From: Adiantum capillus-veneris
Taxonomy: Eukaryota; Streptophyta; Polypodiopsida; Polypodiales; Pteridaceae
NCBI GenBank assembly: GCA_014529385.2
Contig: CM043963.1
Span: 93,899,912-93,963,911, forward strand
DNA length: 64,000 nt
Direction of reading: 5' to 3'
Part shown: piece after piece, positions 19,380 through 30,604 of the stretch
How positions within the stretch are numbered: position 1 is the first letter of the stretch
How the letters are laid out: each line of letters opens with the position of its first letter
The notes under the pieces: model-generated
Database searches by the model: none
What the model was told of the DNA's origin: nothing
What the model saw: the letters and a program-made list of their open reading frames with translations, nothing else
Made by a program: the position numbers and the translations under genes

Positions 19380-20854
19380 TGAAACCTGCCCGTAGGGCGG
19401 TAGGTGTTGGCTTTCACCCGAAATTCTTTATTTTAGACACACACAGAGAGAACGTGCAAAGGAAACCAGTGACGGGAATTAACACTTAAGCACACACACG
19501 GCTCAGAAGCTAGAATGCTCCGAGTAGACGCCGACAACCTGTAGGCCCCAAAATTAGCGCCTCTTTCGGTATTTTTTTATTCTTTGAGAGGGTAAATTAC
19601 AAAGTAGAGTCCTGGGAATCCTTTACCTGTATCCCTCTAGACACTACCTGATGTGGCCAAATTTTGGCAGCATAACAGCCCCAAAACTTGCGCGAAACCA
19701 ATTCCCCTGCTAGAACTCACTTCCACTGACGTATACCCTCTGATTCCAACCCAAAAACAGTAAATTCAGCTCATTGTATTTGATTGGTTTTTGCCTTGTT
19801 TTCAGTCCCAAACATTCTCCTAGCAGTCCTCTGCCAGTGGGGCACGATTCCCAAGGGTACTGGTGTCCGTATGGCTGAAAAACAGTCAATTTTTTGCGCA
19901 TACACAACGCTGAATTTGCACCTGTACGGTGAGATTATGACCCTCACCGGTACCTGCTTTGGAGTAGCAGCTAGCTACCCCTGTTCTTGCTCAAGGAGGC
20001 TCTTGCCCCAGCACAAAAACATGAAACCACACAGCTGTACATCAGTCAAATGAAGAGCCCTCTTTGTGGGGCATCACATAACTGCACGTAGGGGAGAGAG
20101 AGCAGCGTGTAGCGTGCAGGGCATCACTCCTAGCATCACACTGTACATGAGAGGGAAAGAAAGCACTCCATAGCTCTCAACTTGTGACTAAAAACCAAAT
20201 GAGACCTCCTCCCATCTTAAAATTCAGCACCCATTTTTCTGCATGAGGCAAGTGCATGAAAATTTTCCACTTGGCACATTTACAAGCTTTTTCCCGTTTC
20301 GGGTTTTCCGCCTAAAAACCTCCCGACTGGTTGCTCAGTTGAATTCGCGGCAGAGTTGTAAAATGTTCCCCTAGTCATACCGGAGGTAATGACGCGAACA
20401 CATTTCACGGCCCAAAATAGCAGTTCCCTAAATTTTAGGAAATGATTCCGTTGGGCTCCCAATGGTCTTCTGACCATCTATCCTCATTGGGATCGCATCC
20501 AAAAGTGCAATGTGGCCCAACTATCGAATACTTTCAGTTGGTAGTCCCACCTTGACTTTATGCCTTTATTAAGTTCACTTCCTAGTATCCACCAACTTGC
20601 TAAGTGCGATGGGGGAGCCTATATGATCTTGCTCTGAGCCTAGACATCCTCTTACTATACGAATTCCACTGTTGACCACTTCCCGTCCGCGGGTTAAACT
20701 ACCGTTCATATTGGCCATACAATGTCCGACCATTGGTACTTCAAAAAGATGGTCTCAAAAATAAAATAAAACCCATTGGAAAGAAACCAACAACTAAAAT
20801 TAGCAGTTTCCACGTCCTCGTGACATAGTTAACAGCTGCCGCGTCCTCGTGACA
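19380..20854 (-). repeat. 5' LTR of chromovirus C
   Basis: It is 1,475 bp, begins TGAAACCTGCCCG and ends CGTGACA, and is the partner of 15766-17213. Confidence 0.95.
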
Positions 20855-21422
20855 GTTGCGATTGATCTCCACCATTGTATAGCATTATCTTTAAGAAATC
20901 CCGCTGCTCGAGATATCTTGGATTCTTCTGTATAGTTCCCCAAAGCATAGATGTTGTCAACTTGATGTAGGAACTACAATGCTTTCTTCTGATCTTTCAC
21001 CCCGAAAAAAGTGAAAATTTGACTGTCGTGCCGCTATCGTTGAAATCTTTGGGTTGGTTAGGTGCGTATCCCGCGTACGGATAATAAGGGTATCCATATG
21101 GGCTCCAACCATTGTAGCCTGGTGGTGGGGGAGGTGGTGGCAAAGGCGGTTGCATTGGATCAGGGTCAGATGGCTGCACCATTTTCTTGAAGACTCCCTT
21201 GATCGACACAGACGGCTGGGAAGGTTGCCGGTTGGAAGCCCTCATACTTTCTAGTGCCCAAGGAGGAGGTGCCACCTGAGGCATCAAAGGGAGTAACATG
21301 TAATTCAAAAATTGTTGAAAACTTTGCAGCATCGAAAGGTTCTGCTGAGGATGCCGCGAAAGAATGTCGTGAAGCTCGTCGAGAAGAAACTACAAATATT
21401 CTGTCGAATCCATGAACGCCAT
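20855..21422 (-). pseudogene. Gag of element B, N-terminal half
   Basis: The start is ATG at 21422 (MAFMDSTEYL). A Pro/Tyr-rich stretch follows (PPPPPPPGYNGWSPYGYPYY, about 21150-21080). Next is the gag domain start (FSLFSG, QVDNIYALGNYTEESKISRA, LKDNAIQWWRS), which runs into the nested element at 20855. Two TAG stops fall where Gln is expected (after STEYL and after KKAL). Confidence 0.8.
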
Positions 21423-21639
21423 GTCTTGGGTTCTTTATGGATTTATGCCATGTAAGACAGAGCGGTGAAGATGGGAGGGGGCCTGATACGCGATAAAGGA
21501 TGGGAGTGGCGTATAAGTCCGGGGTCGGGCCCCAAAGATACTTCAAATAAAATTCCAGTAGTCTTTGGTTTTCTCTGTCTGCTCTTTTGTAGGACCAATA
21601 TGCTTTCAGAAAAGCACACGCCTGATGCTCTGATACCAC

Positions 21640-22223
21640 TGTCACAAGACGGGAACCATGTGCCAATAGAAAAGAACAGACTAAACAGACTTTTAGCACT
21701 TCAATAACAACTGAATTGAAAGAGAGAGAGCACACACGACACGGAGTGAAGAAATTCCACTCCAGAGAGTATTGGTCCCAAACCTTGGCGCCCCTTTTGG
21801 TATTTTTTTATATTGCATCGACACAGTACAAGTCGGTACTCTACGCTCTGCACCTTCTCATCGAAGCGTGTCAGAGAATGAACCCTAGCCTCATATTTAA
21901 AGGCCCTTGGCCATTAAAAGCAGTTTACATGAAAAGCCTTCAAACTCAATGCCAGTGTGATTTACGAAAATCCGTAGAAATGCCACGTTAGTAGCGCAAA
22001 TCACAAAAATTTGTATAAGCTTCCACCTCAGCATGCCAACGCAAAATCCATACAGGCTGCCACGTCAACATACCAGCGCGAAATCCGTACAATCTACCAT
22101 GTAAGCAAACCAACATGAATTGCGGAAATCTACTGCTTTTGCTTGTTATGGTTTTGGCCATTGACCGGGATGTCAAGGTTAAATTCGTTCTTCAGTGGCT
22201 TGACACGTCAGCAGTTTGTGACA
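21640..22223 (-). repeat. 5' LTR of element B
   Basis: It is 584 bp, starts TGTCACAAGACGGG beside the primer-binding site inverse (about 21628-21638) and ends GTTTGTGACA. Confidence 0.92.
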
Positions 22224-23618
22224 GTTAGATCCAAGCATTATGCTCATCGACCAGTAGCAAAGTAACTACATGCATGGAGGACACTAAGCAAAAAGAGATT
22301 GTATTTGGAGTGATGCCCTCTTATTGCGTCCATTGAACATAGACAATCAAGAGGGTGCCCTTGACACACTTCTTGCAAAACATAACCTCCTATTGCCCTG
22401 GCTCACACTCCTCTTGCTTTTTAGCCATGCCCTTGTTGAATGTATCCCGCAAAAAATGCAGTCCACAACTCCATGCAATGAAATCAGGCCTACATTATTG
22501 CACATGCCCCAACATCAAGCTCCACTTGTCACATACGTGACTATGTGACACACAAAGGGTGCATTGGAAGCTAGACTTACAGGAGAAAGATCTCCGCCTA
22601 AGACATGCAAAGAGGGAGGGAAAATGCATCCCTGCACTTGTGATATCCATCAAGAGGAAGAGAGTGATTGGGCACACAAGCAAGAAATTGATATTGGTCT
22701 TACCCAGCTTGAGTTGCTGAGAGATGGCAGGGAGGAGTTTCCCTCACCTCCACCGATTAGGCTCTACCATAGATCGAGAGGAAGAGAGTAATTGGGCATG
22801 CAAGCAACAAAATGTTGCTGCCCCTATCCAGCTCGTGTTGCTGGGAGATGGGAGGAGTTGCCCACACCTCCACCAAGGCTCTGCCATTGTACAATCCTCT
22901 GTGTCAAATGAGCAGTTTGGCGAAGGATGCTAGCTTAGAAAGTTGAGCTAATATTACGTCTTGGGGAGGCGGGGGGTATGCAGTGTTACATATGATCTAA
23001 GATAAATTTCAGAGATAGAGAATGGAAGGGGAGGATGTAGGACTTTAACTAGGATGCAAGACTCTAACTAGAGTCTCATATTTGAGATAATAGAAAGAAA
23101 GAGATAACGACTCCCCGCCCTAGTGCTTGTCTGCATGACAAAAATGGATACCTACGGTAGCCTGCATGTGTGTTATGGACCATTTGAAATCATGGACAAT
23201 TTGAAAATTACAGTACGTAGAAAATCCTGGAAGGGTACATTTTGTGACACCTGCCTGAGGCATTCGCTCTGCCATTATACTATAGTATAGATGTAAAAAA
23301 TACACACATGCGTAAAATTACATGCAAGCCAAAAGGACACGCCCAACTGCATGTGTTTAGAATACAACCATTTCTAACACAAATGGCAATGATACAAACA
23401 CAAAAACTGGGATAGACGTGCTATATCAAACACAACTAAGTAATCAAATTAAATTAAGCACACTCGGTTTGAAGTTTCAAGGTAATCCTCATGCTCACAT
23501 ATCTACATACATTGTGTCACAAAATCCATAATCCAATCCTCCAATGAGTGAGTACAAAAGACCATAACAATGATTTCCATAGTAGAGCTTAGAAGATCAC
23601 GACAATGATTTTTTGAGG
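22224..23618. other. Intergenic stretch with a two-copy tandem repeat
   Basis: There is no recognisable gene. A protein-like but stop-interrupted minus-strand segment lies at about 22340-22560 (RPDFIAWSCGLHFLRDTF, then FCKKCVKGTLL); I could not assign it to a family. The rest is AT-rich without clear features. Confidence 0.5.
22649..22889. repeat. Tandem duplication, 124-bp period, two copies
   Basis: Copies start at 22649 (ATCAAGAGGAAGAGAGTGAT) and 22773 (ATCGAGAGGAAGAGAGTAAT). They remain alignable for about 115 bp, through CCAGCTTGAGTTGCTG/CCAGCTCGTGTTGCTG and the CCTCCACC block. Confidence 0.85.
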
Positions 23619-23963
23619 AGTGTTGGGATGCGAGCTTTTGTTGCATCTCTTGTGTGAACAACCTCTTCCACCTAGAAAAGTGATGTGTCAATAACCCATG
23701 TGAAGAACCTCTTACAATCCTTGTGTAAAGCACAACCACTTGTATTTGTGCATAAGCAACCACATCTTATGGTTATGTGTCAACAAGCTCTCTCTTTGCA
23801 CATTCATATATAGAGGTACATTATGATGAATAAAAGTAAATCTATCATTTTTGCAATTATACTCTGTTGTATTGTGTGTCCAATATCAAGCCTTGAAGCT
23901 AACTCTATTCTAATCACGCTTATTCCATGAATGGCACACTAACCCATCCACCTTAACCCAAAA
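23619..23963 (+). repeat. 5' LTR of element D
   Basis: It starts TGTTGGGATGCGAG and ends CCCAAAA, where the partner has CCCAACA. A TATATAGAGG stretch about 190 bp in is a likely TATA region. Confidence 0.93.
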
Positions 23964-24476
23964 ATTGGTATCAGAGCCATTTCCTCATCTAATTAGATCC
24001 TAGGCATTCCCTTCTATGCTAGATTTTGTGAGTCTCCTTCTTGCTCACAATATTAAATCAATCGCTTTGAATTTTGCATGTAGATAAGCTCTAATCTATT
24101 TGCCAATTGCTTTTGACTTGGGCAAGTTCATGGCTTAATGCTTAGAGCCACTACCCTTACATGAGTGATTGCAATAGGTTTTGGGCTCAATCACTACGCA
24201 TTATAGCCTAGTCTTGCTTTATGCACTAATTGATTGAAGTAATTGAGCTACTATCGGTTCAATTCTTGGCTAATTATTGAATAATAAGTGTCAATTATGC
24301 TCTACTTTGCACTAATTTTATATTTTTTTTCTTGATTTTATTGTATAATCGGAAGCTGCATTTCGATCTTGCAGTTGTGTGCTTTGATTGTGCTTTGTGA
24401 GAGCTTTCAGTAGACTGCACAACCTCCGAATTAGGTTGAGATTAGAAGTATTTGTCATCAAATTTTTTAATCATGT

Positions 24477-24495
24477 GTGTGTGTGTGTGTGTGTG
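24477..24495. repeat. (TG)n microsatellite
   Basis: A pure TG run lies in the leader of element D. It is followed by GC-richer sequence with three loose copies of a CTTGCCATCCGACCGACCCC-like phrase (about 24670-24765). Confidence 0.85.
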
Positions 24496-25107
24496 GCTAT
24501 ATGGACAAAACGGAGTGGGAACCATATCTTAAATAGGCCAACTTTGAGTTTTTCAACCGTGGTCAAAGAGGGGCAACCGGCAGACCTGAGCGGCATCAAC
24601 AAATTCAAGTATTTTGTTTCTTTTCGGGTTCGAACGGACCGGACTGATGTCGAGCACTTGCTTCCTCTTGCACCTTGCCATCCGACCGACCCCATTGTTT
24701 CCTAGGCCTTACCATCCGGCGGACCCCGTTATCTCCTGCGCCTTGCCGTCTGATCGTCTGTCGATCCCGCTGGGGTTGTTTCCCACAAGGCTGCCCTCCA
24801 AGGCCCAAGGGCCCTCTTCTCCCTCAAAGTTACCGAGCCTCTAGAAGGCCTTTTTCCACTATCGAAGGAGCTAATTCTAACAGACCCTGAATCTTAAGAA
24901 ACCCTTTCTCCAAGCTATCATCTCAAAGTTTTTTTTAAAAAAACCCCAAAGTCCTCAAAACCTTGTAATATTCCATATCTGTGGAGGGGTACTCCATATC
25001 ATTGGAGAGTGACTTCACAAATCACTTTGTAACACACGTTGAGGTTAATAGATCACGAGGACTAGACACTACCCAATCACTCGGGTAAGACCTTCCTCTT
25101 ACCGCAC

Positions 25108-25993
25108 ATGGGAGTGCACACAATCATGGAGGGAGATAAAACATTGACAAATTCTAACGGTCATGGTTTTCACACGTGGCAGGCAAAAAATAAGGGCTAC
25201 TTAATGCGAAAACAGTTATGGTCCGTTATTAAGCCACCAAATGATGATGAAACAGTGAAAATGCGACAGAGCTTAATGCAATTTGCAACTAAAGATGAGC
25301 AAGCTCTCGGCATTCTGCTCATATCCCTTGACAACAAATTTGTGCATTATTTAGATAATTGCACCATTGCACACGACGCATGGATTACCTTCGAGCAGCA
25401 TTTTGGTGCTATTGCCAAGCATTCTGAAATTACATTTAAAATGCAACTTTACGGATTGCTTATGGAGCATGGAGAAGATGTTTCATCTCTTGTCAATAGG
25501 CTCAAAAGTATCTGCACATAGTTAACATATATAAAATGCCCTGTAGATAATGAAGACCAAATTACTGTGCTTCTCAAAGCAGTACCAAAATGTAGATTTT
25601 GGCCAGATTGTAACAGTGCTTAAAGGGAAGGACCCAATCCCTAGAATTAAAGATGTAATAAACTCTCTTCAAGAGCAATCAATAACACACAAATAGTGCT
25701 TTTGTAGTCTCATCCAACCACTACGATTGAAATCACAAAAAGAACTTAAATGCACACACTGTGGCAGGACAAATCACCTTTAAAAGGATTGCTATGAAGT
25801 CAATCCTTGCTACATTTGTGGTAAGAACAACCGTGCTACAAAGTATTGTAGACTCAAAAATAAATCTTCACAGGTTACCAATCACAAAGAGCATTTCAAA
25901 GATAAAGCAAAAGCAAAAATCAACCTGGCCACCACTAAAGATTCTGACAACGACGACAACAATGTTAGCTTGGTATATGATGATATATTGTGA
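25108..25993 (+). pseudogene. Gag-like protein of element D
   Basis: The open part (25108-25521) reads MEGDKTLTNSNGHGFHTWQA, then MRKQLWSVI, then LGILLISLDNKFVHYLDNC and AHDAWITFEQHF. This is the UBN2/copia gag pattern. After a stop at 25519-25521 the homology continues with further stops to two knuckle-like motifs near 25750-25850. The first is CTHCGRTNHL-KDC, with an in-frame stop before KDC. The second is CYICGKNNRATKYC, in which the expected His is Arg. It ends at VSLVYDDIL. Internal ATG codons at 25108 or 25126 are both possible starts. Not intact. Confidence 0.8.
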
Positions 25994-26210
25994 GCATTCT
26001 CTCAGTTGTACTTTACTCCCTATTTGTGTTAGGGACAATTTATGTGTGCGCCTACACCCTGATATTTTGTGCGCCTATACCCTTTGTGTTTACAAGAGGC
26101 AAATTTGTGTTCAAGGGGAGGCTTGTGTTTTGTGTGCCTCACCCTAGTGTGTTTTGAGTGGAGGATAATCTTGTGAGTGATATGCAACCAAAACCCACAT
26201 AGGGGAGGGT

Positions 26211-26548
26211 TGTTGGGATGAGAGATTTTGTTGCATCTCTTATGTGAACAACCTCTTTCACCTAGAAAAGTGACGTTCCGATAACCCATGTGAAGAACCT
26301 CTTACAATCCTTGTGTAAAGCACAACCACTTGTATTTGTGCATAGGCAGCCACATCTTATGCTCATGTGTCAAAAGGTTGTCTGTTTGTATATGCTTATA
26401 TAGAGGCACATTATGTTGAATAAATGTAAGTCTATTATTTTTGCAACTATATTGTACTGTGCGCCCAATATCAAGCCCTAAAGCTAACTCTATTATAATC
26501 ACGCTTATACCATGAATGACACACTAACCCATCCACCTTAACCCAACA
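26211..26548 (+). repeat. 3' LTR of element D
   Basis: It is 338 bp, starts TGTTGGGATGAGAG and ends CCCAACA, followed by the target duplication AGGAG. Confidence 0.93.
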
Positions 26549-26950
26549 AGGAGAGCTTAAAAGATCACAACAGTGACTTGATGACAATGATCACTTTGGA
26601 AAAAGAATACACCCATGGTTCAATTGAGAGAGCATGCTCACAGATGCAAGGTTTGCAAATTGAAGGTAATATCACACACCATGCCATTACAAAGCTCGTA
26701 AGGATATAATAGATTACATGATAGCTATAGCTTTATCACTTGCACATCAATAAGTTGTTGTAGCACTTGATGACCACCATCGGGCTAATTGGGAAAAACA
26801 ATCCAAGCTACACATTCACATTTATACTTGCACATACAACAATAGAGTGGAGGCCAAGGGATCTATACAGTCTGAGTCAAAGAGGACATCAAAGTTTCTC
26901 ACGATCGTCATTTATCTCGCAACTTCCTCGATGCTTTGCAATCGCATAAG

Positions 26951-27139
26951 TGGCGCCGCTGAGCATTAATACTCACTTCCCCTCTTGAGGAACAGGTCTT
27001 GGGTTCAAACCTCCTCGAATAGATCGTGTAGTAGTTTCAAAGTTATCTTGTTCTTTTTCTTCTTCTCTCCCTATCTCTCTCAACATGAGAAAAAGCATAA
27101 GAATGAGACTAATTCACTCATGCCATGGGGGAAAAAAAA
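26951..27139 (+). mobile_element. Possible tRNA-derived SINE
   Basis: TGGCGCCGCTGAGC (26951-26964) resembles a pol III A box. GGTTCAAACCT (27002-27012) fits a B box (GGTTCRANYCC), about 50 bp downstream as in tRNA genes. The text between (ACTCAC...TTGAGG...GGTCTTGGG) is like plant SINE heads. An A-run ends near 27138. I found no target duplication and no cloverleaf, so this is tentative. Confidence 0.35.
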
Positions 27140-28965
27140 CTTCACAATAGTGAGACCAAATATCCGTTGCTTGAATTGCAACATACAACCGTTTTAGAAT
27201 TGCAATAGTCATGGTTTCAAAAGTTAAACAAAAACTATAGATCATTACAAAAGCTCAATGATCCAATGTTTACATTTACTAAGTATTATTTAATCACAGC
27301 TCTTGGCTAAATCTTGGTATGCCGTTCACTGTATCAACTCCTCTAGGGCAATGTAGGGATGACAACTGCTGCTTCTAGATTCAATCTCATCTATGCCAAA
27401 TGCTTTTCCTTCCTGACACTTTTTCACTCCTAAAAAATTTTCCTGCAGGTTTCAAATTGATCATACAATGTCTTCTCCCAACCCTTGTCTGTTGTAGAAC
27501 TTGTGAATACTCTCCACGAGATCACGTTTATTCCTTTTATTTGGAACACATTACCCTCAACCTTACTATATCATCTACTTAACATAATATGGCAAAGGGG
27601 AGTCCCCTTTACACGCGGCGCAAGCTGCTAGATGAAGGCTACGTTCCAAAAGAGGAAGAGAGAAAGAGAGAGAGGACACGCAATAAAGAGGGAGAGAGAG
27701 TGGCCGGGCGTACTAGTGGTATATATGCTTCTCAATCTTCTATAGCTTCAGGGACACCATTGATCTACATTCTTACAAAACCCTGATTAGATGAGGGTCT
27801 CTCTCCCTCTCTCTCCCCGTTAAGAGCTACTTTTTGTGTTGGTGGCTATGTGTCTTCTTGGCCATAAGTGAACGCCTTCCAAGGACTGGATAGTCTGGAT
27901 GCATTAGGTTGGACTCCAGGAGAGAATTAGTAGGGAGCGAGAGAGCATTTCAATTCAGTTCACAATACCTGTTGATGCTCAAATGTTGCTTGAAAGAGTG
28001 TAGAGAAAGGCAAGCGTTGCCTGCCACTCATCAATCCCCGCGTCTCGTGCCATGACCCGGCCTTCCTACCTGACTACACATTATGCACCTACTGGCTCTT
28101 GAGAAGCTTACAATTGCGAGGAGCTGGAGAAGATCGACGGGTAGAGGAGCTTACAATTGCGTGGAGCTTGCAGGTTGAGTGTAGGGGGTGGGGAGGGGCT
28201 TGCATCTAGAGGAGCTTAGAGGCGTGAGGATTGCAGAAGTTCCATAGGTTGAAGGTGCAATGCGGGAGGTGGGGAGGGGTTTGCAGGGTAGAGGGGAGGA
28301 TGAGTTTGCACAGTAGCGTTGGGTAGCTCCTACTACTACATGACTCACTTTGGCATTATATGGTATATTAGATACAGCTAGACTCAGCATCTTTGAATAG
28401 TTTTCTCTCTGTAGTCTCTTGTCCTCATAGTAACTAACCAACTCTCTCTGCCTCTACTTCTTGTGAACGATGATGCTGCATTGCTGGAGGCTCGTCAAAC
28501 GTGCCAAGGTTAGAGGTAGGAAAGCGTAGAGGATTTTTAGTGCGGCACGTCGACGTATGTTTTATTATTTTATTATTGACTTTGCAAATGTGGATGTTTG
28601 AAAAAGCCACGTCGTTGTTTTTTGGGTTCAAATCAAAGCTCTCAAGTCGCCCAAAAAAAAAAGACCTTGTTGTTTGCACGAGTCTTCTCACATGTACTTG
28701 CAACAGAGCCCGAACGTTTTCTATTTTACGCGTTTAATCAACCTCCCTACCCCCGGCCTGATAAGTGTTGCCCATAGTTTAAAGTCTCTCCCACCCTTGG
28801 GGTGAGCTCCCACCTTCACCATTTCTTTGACTTTGACTCAGCAAGCCATGCATTAGCATGCAAGAGATTTCATTGGTTGTATTGTTGGTGGCTCTCTCTG
28901 TTAGCGCATAACAATATCAAATATACTCTGATAAACACTTAATCCTGAAGCTGGTCAAGATAGAG
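27140..28965. other. Intergenic, no gene recognised
   Basis: No coding similarity was recognised. The frame at 27589-27786 (MAKGSPLYTRRKLLDEGYVP) passes through a GAGAGA-rich low-complexity stretch. At 28100-28300 GGAGCTTACAATTGCG and GGGTGGGGAGGGG phrases recur two or three times. Otherwise AT-rich filler. Confidence 0.5.
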
Positions 28966-29080
28966 AGAAACATAGAGAGAGAGGGCAAATGGAGAAAGTC
29001 TATGGTTTTGAATAGCGATGGAACCCTAGCCAGGTTCTAGCCTATGTCTCGGCGGCGGCTCCCTTCAAGCCCCATGCAAG

Positions 29081-30604
29081 ATGACATCTCCCATCATCTC
29101 ACCACATCAAAGCTCTGGTGCGAGACCCCCCAATATCTGGGCTATTGGTGCGCTCCCCCATCAAGCGCTCGTGCAAAATAACTGCCCTCTCCTGCATGGC
29201 GGTGGCCTCAACGATTTCGACCCGAGTTCATTCTCCCCTCACAACCCCCTAGCTGCAGCACTGCTCAACGACATCAATCACCATAGCCCTCTACTCGGGA
29301 GTGTAGAAAAGCTTGAAGCCGCGAGGATCCTTCGCCATGATTTCGGCTTCTTCTCTCAGCAACCAGCTCACCCTCAGCATGCAAGTGGACCTGTGGATCT
29401 TGCTGAAGGCCCTGCCGCTCCAGCCACCCATGGGTCTGCCCCGGGCACTCAACAGGGAGTAAGCGGCAAGACTGCTACTGCAGGATGCGATCAATCGCAT
29501 GGAACCGGTAAGCCCTATGTTATTCTGCCTGCCCTTCAGGTTAGAAAAACCCAGAGTGATTTGGAAAACAGGGCCCTGATAGGGCTCTCGCCGGTCCTCG
29601 CCCACCAGTAGACGTGCTACGCGGGTGGATTCAAAACCAGTGGGGGGCAGTAGGGGCCGAAGTTGAGACTATACAGGCTTTACCCAGAAACCAATACGTC
29701 TTCGTGTTCAAAACTGCTGGCATTCCGAGTGCTAAGCACTGGGCAATGGCTGTTGCGAGCGTCCCCCCTCTGCTTGGTCAAATAGAACAAGGATTACAAA
29801 GCGGAAAGTGATGCACTCAATCACTTCCCTATTTGGGTGGAGTTCCCAAACCTCCCCCTTCACTATCACAACCACCTCATAGTCATAGGAGCACAGTTAG
29901 GCAAAGTACTAGGACGCAGACCTAGAGGGGATTACATCCCTGCATGGCACCCACAGGCTCTCATCAAGATGGACATTTCAGTTGAGCTCCCCCAATCTAT
30001 GCTTATTGCATTAGACGACGGAGAGTGTTTCAAACAACCCATAAGCTACAAATACCTACCGAATGCCTGTTTCCACTGCAGAACGAAGGGGCACTTCGTT
30101 AGGGAATGCCAAAAAAAAGACCCTAAACCACACCAAGCCCCTCCTAACGCTACCCCGAACAAAAGTAGCTCACATTCATCTCCGCCTGTCTCCCCACCAC
30201 AACCCCCCAAGCCAGAGAAAGTAATGGCCCACAAAACTCATATGGATAAGGGTAAAACACGGGGTCCCAACAGATTCGCCCTTCTAGCTGCATTACCAGA
30301 GTGGGAGGAATCGGATGTGGCAAAGTCCATTGAACCGGACTCAGAGGAAGAAGAAGATGTTGACACGAGATTGGAAAGGCAAGTGAATCAGGCAGACCAT
30401 TCGATAGCCCCAAGCCAAAACAAGGCGACTACAAGCAATGACCCTAACAAAGAAAACGTAGCCCCAATCCAGAAGGTCAACGTTGAGGTAGGGCCAGCCC
30501 CAATGGAAGTTCAGAAGGACAACAAGAGGGGTCACACCTCACTCTCACAAGCCTCTCCTCGATCCCAGTCAAAAAATCCCAAGGATAGACACACTCCCCA
30601 ATGA
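29081..30604 (+). pseudogene. LINE ORF1 (DUF4283 plus CCHC knuckle)
   Basis: ORF1p binds LINE RNA. The start ATG at 29081 opens a Ser/Pro/Ala-rich N-terminus. The DUF4283-like part follows after a frameshift (WIQNQWGAVGAEVETIQALP, VFVFKTAG, HWAMAVASVPPL; 29620-29800). A second frame change leads to FPIWVEFPNLPLHY, AQLGKVLGRR, IKMDISVELP and a CCHC knuckle CFHCRTKGHFVREC (30070-30111). The C-terminus is acidic and low-complexity. The stop TGA (30602-30604) overlaps the ORF2 ATG (30601-30603). Confidence 0.88.

Larger units (their letters stand above)
15766..20854 (-). mobile_element. Ty3/gypsy chromovirus C, internally deleted, nested in element B gag
   Basis: LTRs lie at 15766-17213 and 19380-20854. 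The flanks GTCGC (15761-15765) and GTTGC (20855-20859) are a 5-bp target duplication with one change. A primer-binding site similar to the TGGCGCCGTTGC class (inverse CCCAGCAACGGAACC) lies just left of the right LTR. A polypurine tract inverse (ACCCCCTCTTG) lies just right of the left LTR. The internal region is only 2.17 kb and holds gag plus the integrase C-terminus and chromodomain. Protease, RT, RNase H and the integrase core are absent. It must have been mobilised in trans. Confidence 0.93.
13438..22223 (-). mobile_element. Ty3/gypsy-type element B (host of a nested element), degenerate
   Basis: This is a minus-strand LTR element. The right LTR is 21640-22223, with the inverse of an initiator-Met primer-binding site (CTCTGATACCA) just left of it. 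The left LTR remnant (13438-13841) is followed by CCCCCCTTCTT, the inverse of a polypurine tract. Gag is split in two by the nested chromovirus at 15766-20854, and a protease-like domain follows. No RT, RNase H or integrase remains between the protease and the left LTR, so it is a non-autonomous or deleted copy. The left LTR lacks the equivalent of 21640 to about 21863, apparently cut by the CACTA terminus. Confidence 0.85.
23619..26548 (+). mobile_element. Gag-only copia-type LTR element D (TR-GAG-like)
   Basis: LTRs lie at 23619-23963 and 26211-26548, with perfect target duplications AGGAG (23614-23618 and 26549-26553). The primer-binding site TGGTATCAGAGC is at 23966-23977, and a purine-rich tract (ATAGGGGAGGGT) precedes the 3' LTR. 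The 2.25-kb interior encodes only a gag-like protein with zinc knuckles. There is no protease, integrase or RT. This is the layout of non-autonomous TR-GAG elements, which rely on relatives for replication. The 5' LTR ends AA instead of CA. The LTRs are noticeably more diverged than those of the 7.5-kb copia element. Confidence 0.92.

Noticed and set aside
27589..27786. 65-codon frame MAKGSPLYTRRKLLDEG as a gene
   Set aside because: Short, passes through a GAGAGA-rich stretch, no recognisable similarity.
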